Source: Chitinophagaceae bacterium | Lineage (GTDB): Bacteria; Bacteroidota; Bacteroidia; Chitinophagales; Chitinophagaceae | DNA length: 10,558 nucleotides | NCBI GenBank assembly: GCA_025924755.1 | Contig: JAICHT010000109.1 | Location: 1 to 10,558 of the forward strand | Reading direction: 5' to 3' | Part shown: positions 4,917-10,558 of the stretch, piece by piece | How positions within the stretch are numbered: the first letter of the stretch is position 1 | Layout: each line of letters begins with the position of its first letter | Notes under the pieces: model-generated | What the model was told of the DNA's origin: nothing | The model's input: only the letters and a program-made list of their open reading frames with translations | The model's database searches: none | Made by a program: the position numbers and the translations under genes

Positions 4917-6113
4917 ATGATTGCTGATTTTAGAAAAGCACATAATACCGCATTTACACAAGCCGCTTACCAGGCTTTTTTGGAGGAACTTAACAGCGTA
5001 TATCCAGGTCAGTTGGATTTTCGCGTGGCAGAAACCGCTTTATTTATACCTAAAGATTTTACTGAAAAAATGTTGTCGGCTTGCGAAAGTATTATAGATG
5101 TGGTGACGCAACCTGATTATCGTAAACAAAGCGAGAACGCGATTCCTGACAATATAAAAGTACCCGCCGAAAACCTGTATCCACAATTTATTGCTTTTGA
5201 TTTTGGTATATGCACTGGTAAAAACGGCCAACTGGAACCGCAACTTATAGAGATGCAGGGCTTTCCAAGTATGTTTTGCTTTCAGGTACTGGTAGAGGAA
5301 ATTTTCAGGAAGCATTTTAGTATTCCGGAAAATTTTTCACCTTATTTAAATGGGTTTACCAAAGAAAGCTACCTGCAGCTATTGCGTAAAATAATAGTGG
5401 ATGATTGTGACCCGGAAAATGTAGTGCTGCTGGAAATCTTTCCGGAAAAACAAAAAACCCGTATTGACTTTTATTGCACACAAACTTATATTGACATCAA
5501 TACTGTGAACCTAACTGATATTATTCAGGAAGGAAAAAGGTTGTATTATATCAACAATGGAAAAAAGACCCTTATTAAACGAATATACAATCGCCTGATA
5601 TTTGACGACTTATTTCAACAGACGAAGGAAGTGCAGGAAAAAGGAAAATTGTTTCAGCAAAATTTGGATGTAAAATGGATACCGCATCCCAACTGGTTTT
5701 ATCGTTTAAGCAAGTTTACACTGCCGTTTATCCAACATGCCAATATACCTGAAACCCAATTTTTAAACGAGGTAAAGAATTTGCCAGCCGATTTGGAAAA
5801 TTATGTAGTAAAACCACTTTTTTCTTTTGCAGGGCAGGGAGTAATAATTGATGTAACTAAAGAAGATATTGAACAAATAACAGATCCGCAGAACTGGATT
5901 ATACAACGCAAAGTAGCATATGCCGATGTAATAGAAACGCCAGGCCAAAACGCTAAAGCAGAAATACGAATTTTTTACTTTTGGGAACCCGGAGCCTCAA
6001 GGCCGGTGGCTACTAACAACTTAGCACGTATCAGTAAAGGCAAAATGATCGGGGTAAGATATAATAAAGATAAAGAGTGGGTGGGCGGCAGCTTTTGCCT
6101 GTTTGAAAAATAG
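4917..6113 (+). CDS. ATP-grasp-like protein, apparently circularly permuted; substrate unknown
   Basis: A 398-residue cytosolic protein without signal peptide or membrane segment. NYVVKPLFSFAGQGV (295-309) resembles the ATP-grasp phosphate-binding segment with its lysine (K299). WIIQRKVAYADVIETPG (327-343) resembles the hinge and following strand. AEIRIFYF (348-355) and NNLARISKGK (367-376) look like the metal- and phosphate-binding E-x-R and Asn/Arg positions. The E-x-N/Q motif normally found at the C-terminus seems to lie earlier, in LIEMQGFPSM (110-119), as in circularly permuted ATP-grasps such as glutathionylspermidine synthase relatives. Such enzymes ligate a carboxylate to an amine using ATP. 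No neighbour reveals the substrate; it is a lone plus-strand gene. The start is fixed by an in-frame TAA at 4908-4910. An uncharacterised Bacteroidota family is the safest reading. Confidence 0.65.
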   Translation: MIADFRKAHNTAFTQAAYQAFLEELNSVYPGQLDFRVAETALFIPKDFTEKMLSACESIIDVVTQPDYRKQSENAIPDNIKVPAENLYPQFIAFDFGICTGKNGQLEPQLIEMQGFPSMFCFQVLVEEIFRKHFSIPENFSPYLNGFTKESYLQLLRKIIVDDCDPENVVLLEIFPEKQKTRIDFYCTQTYIDINTVNLTDIIQEGKRLYYINNGKKTLIKRIYNRLIFDDLFQQTKEVQEKGKLFQQNLDVKWIPHPNWFYRLSKFTLPFIQHANIPETQFLNEVKNLPADLENYVVKPLFSFAGQGVIIDVTKEDIEQITDPQNWIIQRKVAYADVIETPGQNAKAEIRIFYFWEPGASRPVATNNLARISKGKMIGVRYNKDKEWVGGSFCLFEK

Positions 6114-6148
6114 CAGCCCCTCATCGTTTGTAAATGATTCTGCAATTT

Positions 6149-8170
6149 TCAATTCACGAAACTCCAGTAAAAACCAAAACGGATTAACATACCCGGATAC
6201 GGATAATCCGGTGCAGCCATATTATTTTTAGTAAGGCCGGAGCTGCTGAAAACGCCAAGTGTATTTAAATTTTCAGCACGTAAATATCCTTGAAAGCTGC
6301 GGATGCGAAAATGCAAGTATGCAGAAACCGTCGGGCGGTTGCTGATCTGCAAACTATCCTGGTAAAAAAATTGTCCTAAGACAGGCGAGTAATTATCAGC
6401 CTTATAAGGTGTGGTGTACAGTACTTCAAAACCAGTTGATAAAACAAGCGTTTTAAAAAAAACCCCTTCAAAAGCCAAACGGTTACGGGTATACGCTAAT
6501 GGAAAATTTACCTGTGCATTGCCGGTTTTTTGCTGCACATGCACTTCTGCATGCCAGTTCCAGTGCCGGGTGATCTTAAATGTTTTATAGGCGTTAATGC
6601 GCAACACGTTGAACAAGGCATTTTCCTGCTGCAGTTTATAAAAATTAGTGAGGTAGAGATAGTTACTTACCAGGTAGTAATCGGCACTGAGTTGAATTTT
6701 ATATTTGGGCTGCCAGGCTACAGCATACACGTGCGTTACGTTTTCTTTTGAAAATTTATTAAAAACCGTATCTAAATAAAAACTGCTATGGGTATTATAG
6801 ATATAAGACGGCGAACGGTTTACGTTTTGAAAACCCACTTTTAGCGCACCAATTTTTGGGCTGATAATCCGTTGCAAACTTACTGCGCCATTATAATCGC
6901 CGGAATTATATCCGTTGAGGTATAAAGCTCCGGAGGCTTCTAAATCCCACTTTTGATTTTTTGTTCTATTGATGTATTCGCCATGTGCAATGAAGTTGTG
7001 TAATGACGCGCTGCTATTATCAAAATTACCTTTCAGCAATTGATATTGAATACCGGCTTTTATGTATTGATGTAAATTTTTGGCATCAGGAAATTGGTAA
7101 ATAGAAAAATCATTACTGAGTTCCTGCCAGCTATCTTTTATTTTCAGCGTATCGGTGCTGTAGATGTTATAATAGGTTTTATAATAGTCACTATCTCCAA
7201 TATTAGTATCTAAATAAGTATAACTGTATTTTCCAAAATTCAGGGTGTGTTCAAAACGCAAGCGTGGATAAAAAAGCGGTATTACCGTTGAATCAGTCAC
7301 TATGGAATCTTTTTTCCCAAGGTCGTATTGCTGACGCATCAAAACGTTCACTTCTTTATACCAGTTGCCGGTTGTTAATTTAGTGCTGAAGAAATCTGCC
7401 TGGAAAGCCGCGTCAGAACCAATTTTAGTAGGAATATTAAACCGGTCTTTGTATATCGGGTTATTAAGGTAATTACTGGAATCGTTTTTTAATCCCCCGC
7501 TTTCATTGGCTTTAAGATTATTGGCTAGTACTACAAAGTAATTATTGTATCGCTTAGATGGCGATTGGTACCACGAGGTAAGGAGGTAATTATTATGAAT
7601 GGATTTTTGGTTCTTAAAAACTCCCGGGCTGTTTATTAAGCGATATTGAAAAGATATATTCCAATAAGGCTTTAAATTTTGCGTATGCAATACTTCAATG
7701 ATCTGCTCTACGCGGCTGCCTAATATATAGCCCAATTCTGTATAAGGCCGTGTAGTATTGAAAAAGCGTACATTTTGCAGGTTCCATTTATATACATCAA
7801 AAGCATGAAAGCCGGGATCCCACCCTGCTTTTAAATAGGGATTAAATAAAATAGATTTTGTAGCCGAACCATCATTGCCTAAAAAAACATGGTCGGCCGG
7901 TATAGGAAACCGCTTGGTAAAATCAGCAATAGAAGAGTCGAACGTATAATTCCGGCTTGAATCAAGGTAGCGAAAGTTAATACTGATACTGTCCTCTTTA
8001 AAGGTGCGATGTACTAAACTATCACCGCCCTTACTGCCCCGTGAACCACCCCTGCCAATGTTTCTTAATATACTGGGCTGCGCTAACAGGCTGCCAGCGG
8101 CAAACAGGCAAACGAAGAAAAGCAAGCCTTTGTATATAAAAACTTTTTTCAGATAAATGAGTTTAATCAA
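6149..8170 (-). CDS. Putative outer-membrane porin (Porin_10-like beta-barrel), TTG start
   Basis: A 673-residue precursor. Residues 1-30 form a signal peptide: basic MIKLIYLKKVFIYKG, hydrophobic LLFFVCLFAAG, and SLLA before Q31. A Gly/Arg-rich low-complexity stretch (37-49) follows. The rest alternates polar and aromatic residues as in a beta-barrel, with many Tyr/Trp/Asn-rich strands, and ends GMLIRFGFYWSFVN. RPYTELGYILGSRVEQIIEVLHTQNL, NPYLKAGWDPGFHAFDVY and RYNNYFVVLANNLKANESGG resemble the Bacteroidota putative-porin family (Pfam Porin_10, recalled). It likely forms an outer-membrane channel; the substrate is unknown. The start is TTG (8170-8168): between the in-frame TAG at 8182-8180 and the signal peptide there is no ATG or GTG. 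It overlaps the PNP stop by 8 bp, so both are probably cotranscribed. The stop is 35 bp from the convergent ATP-grasp gene. Confidence 0.82.
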   Translation of the reverse strand: MIKLIYLKKVFIYKGLLFFVCLFAAGSLLAQPSILRNIGRGGSRGSKGGDSLVHRTFKEDSISINFRYLDSSRNYTFDSSIADFTKRFPIPADHVFLGNDGSATKSILFNPYLKAGWDPGFHAFDVYKWNLQNVRFFNTTRPYTELGYILGSRVEQIIEVLHTQNLKPYWNISFQYRLINSPGVFKNQKSIHNNYLLTSWYQSPSKRYNNYFVVLANNLKANESGGLKNDSSNYLNNPIYKDRFNIPTKIGSDAAFQADFFSTKLTTGNWYKEVNVLMRQQYDLGKKDSIVTDSTVIPLFYPRLRFEHTLNFGKYSYTYLDTNIGDSDYYKTYYNIYSTDTLKIKDSWQELSNDFSIYQFPDAKNLHQYIKAGIQYQLLKGNFDNSSASLHNFIAHGEYINRTKNQKWDLEASGALYLNGYNSGDYNGAVSLQRIISPKIGALKVGFQNVNRSPSYIYNTHSSFYLDTVFNKFSKENVTHVYAVAWQPKYKIQLSADYYLVSNYLYLTNFYKLQQENALFNVLRINAYKTFKITRHWNWHAEVHVQQKTGNAQVNFPLAYTRNRLAFEGVFFKTLVLSTGFEVLYTTPYKADNYSPVLGQFFYQDSLQISNRPTVSAYLHFRIRSFQGYLRAENLNTLGVFSSSGLTKNNMAAPDYPYPGMLIRFGFYWSFVN

Positions 8171-8984
8171 TGATCGTCGCTAATTCTTTAAAGATGGCAG
8201 CAAATTTTGGCTCAGCGGCCTTAGCTGCCTGTAATACTTCTTCGTGCGTGATGGTATTTTCTTCTTCTCTTATTCCAATATCTGTAATGACACTCATGGC
8301 AAAAACATTCAACCCAATATGGTTAGCAGCTATTACCTCCTGCACCGTACTCATACCTACCGCATCGCCACCTAATACACGTATTAACTTATATTCTGCA
8401 CGGGTTTCGAAAGTAGGACCGGTTACACCAAAATACACGCCTTCTTTTACATCAATTGACAATTGCTTTGCCACTGCTTTCGCTTTATCTATCAAATATT
8501 TTTTGTAGGGTTCGCTCATATCCGGAAAGCGTGGGCCCAGTTTCTCATCGTTCGGTCCTAATAACGGGTTAATAGTAGCAAAGCTGATATGGTCTGTAAT
8601 AATCATTAAATCGCCTACTTTAAACTCCGGGTTCACTCCCCCTGCCGCATTCGATATTAGCAACGTTTCAACGCCTAAAAGTTTTAAAACCCGTATTGGA
8701 AATACCACTTCTTCAGCCGAATATCCCTCATAATAATGAAAGCGGCCGGACATAGTAATAATTGGCTTGCCGGACATATTACCTATTACAAGCTTGCCAT
8801 GATGGCCCTCTACGGTACTAACCGGAAAATGCGGTATGTCGGCATATTCCACTTCAGTATCAATGGTAATGGCACTAATAAAATTACCAAGTCCGCTGCC
8901 CAGTACCACTCCTGTTTTTGGTGGATGGGTGATATATTTCTTTATAAACGCGGCTGCTTCCGTGAGCTTTTGATATGCAGTCAT
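8163..8984 (-). CDS. punA: Purine nucleoside phosphorylase, trimeric PNP family
   Basis: A 273-residue enzyme that phosphorolyses purine (deoxy)nucleosides to base and (deoxy)ribose 1-phosphate for purine salvage. Counting from the upstream ATG at 9017: GVVLGSGLGNF (36-46) binds phosphate, GHHGKL (71-76) and SGRFHYYEG (90-98, R92) follow, then NAAGGVNP (123-130), GPTFETRAEY (200-209, base-binding E204), VGMSTVQE (220-227) and SVITDIG (242-248), with a ribose-site His in THEE (H258). I start the gene at MTAYQKL (ATG 8984-8982) rather than at 9017: the extra 11 residues are not family-like, and a TAnnTTTG promoter at 9001-8994 lies inside them. The base-contacting Asn of human PNP (N243) is Asp here (D246), which may widen specificity towards 6-aminopurines. 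The downstream porin overlaps its stop by 8 bp. Confidence 0.93.
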   Translation of the reverse strand: MTAYQKLTEAAAFIKKYITHPPKTGVVLGSGLGNFISAITIDTEVEYADIPHFPVSTVEGHHGKLVIGNMSGKPIITMSGRFHYYEGYSAEEVVFPIRVLKLLGVETLLISNAAGGVNPEFKVGDLMIITDHISFATINPLLGPNDEKLGPRFPDMSEPYKKYLIDKAKAVAKQLSIDVKEGVYFGVTGPTFETRAEYKLIRVLGGDAVGMSTVQEVIAANHIGLNVFAMSVITDIGIREEENTITHEEVLQAAKAAEPKFAAIFKELATIID

Positions 8985-8993
8985 ATATGTGAG

Positions 8994-9001
8994 CAAAGAT
9001 A
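8994..9001 (-). promoter_or_regulatory. Candidate -7 promoter element (TATCTTTG) for punA
   Basis: TATCTTTG on the minus strand matches the Bacteroidota -7 consensus TAnnTTTG. It ends 9 nt before the chosen punA ATG, giving a very short 5' untranslated region and arguing against the upstream ATG at 9017. A TTTG at 9018-9015 lies only 13 bp upstream, too close for the usual -33 element, so the -33 part is unclear. Confidence 0.5.
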
Positions 9002-9099
9002 GCGTGAGGGGTTTCAAAAAGCGCAGGTATATAGCTAACTATGAGCCGGTCTTTTAATATTAACGATCTCCTTTACTAATATCTCGGCATATTAAATGC

Positions 9100-9137
9100 A
9101 ATCTGCCCAACTATCATTAAAGATGGTTGGGCAGATT
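9100..9137 (-). terminator. Strong hairpin downstream of the beta-helix gene, probable terminator
   Basis: AATCTGCCCAAC (9100-9111) pairs perfectly with GTTGGGCAGATT (9126-9137). The stem continues through a T-G wobble and ATC/GAT to a 6-nt loop, giving 16 pairs. It follows the stop of the minus-strand T9SS protein by 45 bp and precedes the punA promoter. The downstream U-tract on the minus strand is weak (GCATTTAATA), so it may act mainly by RNA 3'-end stabilisation. Confidence 0.6.
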
Positions 9138-9182
9138 ATTTACATTAATACTTGTTTTAAACAAAACTCATTTTATGAACTG

Positions 9183-10558
9183 CTAGTTTTTCACGAAAGT
9201 ATATTTGTAGAGCACTACGCCATTATTATCTATTACGTTCATGTAATACGTACCGTCATTTAAGTTGCTTAGATTTATACTCACCTGATTCACTGACTGA
9301 TTAACAGACTGTTTCATCATAGTTTGTCCAAAGGTATTAGTAACCATTATTCCTTTATTTGAAAAATCATCTCCACCAGAGAGTTTTACATACGCTGTTG
9401 ATATAACCGGGTTAGGCGATACAGAAATTCCATCTGATATTAAAGAAGGGTTGTAAAAGGATATTATATTGGTTTGATTAATAACAGAACCATTTAGTAC
9501 AGCGCTAATGCGATAATAATGAAGGTTATTGGATGGAGCCCCATCAGTAAAGTTATAGTTATCATCATTCTCAGGGCTCACTTGTCCAACTTTATAAAAG
9601 TAACTTCCATCATTGCTTCTTTCTACATTATAATAATCCACGTCACCATTGGATGTTTTCCACTTCAGAAAATTATCCCCGTTGTCTGAAGTACCGGTAA
9701 AGGAATAGAAAGCTAATTGCTGGCCATTGTTACTTACCCCAGGATTATTGCTAGGTGGAATAGGATTATTTTCAGATGTTGAAGGAGTGTTTGAACCATT
9801 AGAGCTTGAATTTCTTTCCAGTATACCTATATCAGGACCTGAACCGCTGTAAACTTTATTACCAGCAAAATCAGCATTGTAATTTAACTTGACTCCTTTA
9901 TCAACTGCGGGGCTGGAAGATGCTAATGAATAATTCCATGAAGCGGGATTGGAAGAAGATTTATCAGCAAACATAGGAGTTCCATCGTCAACTACTTTTT
10001 CAGAAGAACCAATATTGAAGCCTAATGCACCAGAACCCAAATTATAAATATTGTTTTCGTGTACAATTTCTCCGCCGCTTAAATTGCTTTTAGCAATATT
10101 TACCCCGGTACTGATCCAGAAGATGTTGTTCTTCATATTAATTATATTATCGCTATTAGGGTCGCCGGGACCTGCACCAATCATGTTTGGATACCCTGCT
10201 CTGGATTTTACTGTTTCAATTATATCATTGTTATGAAACTGGAGGTTGTTTACAGGCACACCTACAGAACCGCCGTAGTTTATCCAGAAGGTTCTGCCTA
10301 AGTTGATTAATAAATTATAGGCTATAACATTATTATTATTAGCGCCACCGCCAGAACTCATTCCTTTTCCAAATTCGATAAAGCCTTCGTTGTTGATAAA
10401 AGTGTTATACTTAATATTATTATTACTGCAGGCTCCGATAAATTCTACAGTACCCCCATCATAATTATATTTAACGCTATTGCCCCAGCAATCTTTGATA
10501 GTGTTATTGCTAATTTCATTGTAAGAGCCGGAAAGGGAAACACCCATCGCACCATAAT
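9183..10558 (-). CDS. Secreted right-handed beta-helix protein with T9SS type A sorting domain; C-terminal part
   Basis: The reading frame is open to the right edge, so the 457 visible residues are the C-terminal part; the ATG at 10547 is internal and the N-terminus lies outside. Counting from that Met, residues 1-180 show repeated coils such as NEISNNTI, NNIKYNTFINN, NNVIAYNLLINLG, NNLQFHNNDI and INMKNNIF, typical of parallel beta-helix polysaccharide-degrading or -binding proteins. SPAVDKG (212-218) and AGNKVYSGSGPDIGILE (228-244) close the helix. A Ser/Pro/Asn linker (246-277) leads to a fibronectin-III-like domain (about 279-365, FLKWKTSN...YYNVERSNDG...YYRISAV). The tail ISVSPNPVISTAYVKLSG...DGTYYMNVIDNNG...YKYTFVKN (374-454) is a T9SS sorting domain, directing export and surface attachment. 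Substrate and catalytic activity cannot be inferred without the N-terminal part. Confidence 0.88.
   Translation of the reverse strand, partial: YGAMGVSLSGSYNEISNNTIKDCWGNSVKYNYDGGTVEFIGACSNNNIKYNTFINNEGFIEFGKGMSSGGGANNNNVIAYNLLINLGRTFWINYGGSVGVPVNNLQFHNNDIIETVKSRAGYPNMIGAGPGDPNSDNIINMKNNIFWISTGVNIAKSNLSGGEIVHENNIYNLGSGALGFNIGSSEKVVDDGTPMFADKSSSNPASWNYSLASSSPAVDKGVKLNYNADFAGNKVYSGSGPDIGILERNSSSNGSNTPSTSENNPIPPSNNPGVSNNGQQLAFYSFTGTSDNGDNFLKWKTSNGDVDYYNVERSNDGSYFYKVGQVSPENDDNYNFTDGAPSNNLHYYRISAVLNGSVINQTNIISFYNPSLISDGISVSPNPVISTAYVKLSGGDDFSNKGIMVTNTFGQTMMKQSVNQSVNQVSINLSNLNDGTYYMNVIDNNGVVLYKYTFVKN

Larger units (their letters stand above)
8985..9182. other. Spacer between the beta-helix gene and punA
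   Basis: About 200 bp that holds the 9100-9137 hairpin after the beta-helix gene and the punA promoter element at 8994-9001. The upstream ATG at 9017 falls here and is not regarded as coding. No other gene or RNA is visible. Confidence 0.6.

Noticed and set aside
6114..6148. Possible bidirectional terminator between the convergent ATP-grasp and porin genes
   Set aside because: Only a 4-bp TCAT/ATGA pairing is visible in 35 bp, which is not enough.
8985..9017. N-terminal extension of punA to the ATG at 9017
   Set aside because: The 11 extra residues do not resemble PNP N-termini, and an exact TAnnTTTG element lies inside the extension; the start at 8984 is preferred.

Overview
The window looks like a chromosomal segment of a Bacteroidota bacterium, probably Chitinophagaceae or a close relative. 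The reasons are an AT-rich sequence, TAnnTTTG promoter elements instead of clear Shine-Dalgarno sites, a type IX secretion (T9SS) C-terminal sorting domain, a Bacteroidota-type putative porin, and a Bacteroidota-style aromatic amino-acid gene cluster. No tRNA, rRNA, CRISPR array, transposase or phage gene is visible.

Layout, left to right. (1) 1-3407, minus strand: an aromatic amino-acid operon read right to left as leader peptide, pheA, aminotransferase, tyrA, and the first 51 codons of a DAHP synthase (cut by the left edge). Together these genes start the shikimate pathway and convert chorismate/prephenate to phenylalanine and tyrosine. (2) 3470-4603, minus: an AI-2E/PerM-family membrane protein. 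(3) 4604-4916: a divergent intergenic region with a strong hairpin. (4) 4917-6113, plus: an orphan protein with the hallmarks of a circularly permuted ATP-grasp ligase. (5) 6149-8984, minus: purine nucleoside phosphorylase followed by an outer-membrane putative porin that overlaps it and starts with TTG. (6) 9183 to the right edge, minus: the C-terminal 457 residues of a secreted beta-helix protein with a T9SS sorting tail.

The main discovery is between 3265 and 3407. A 27-codon ORF carries FFYFYFFF at residues 9-16. Its transcript can fold into three mutually exclusive hairpins (1:2, 2:3 antiterminator, 3:4 terminator), and the terminator ends 10 nt before the pheA start codon. This is the full architecture of a pheL/trpL-type ribosome-mediated attenuator. 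Its mix of Phe and Tyr codons fits the mixed Phe/Tyr output of the operon.

A second item is a GC-rich, in-frame insertion of about 20 codons in the aminotransferase. It shares end motifs with a palindromic repeat in the tyrA-aroF spacer, which suggests that a small palindromic element of this genome has entered a coding sequence.
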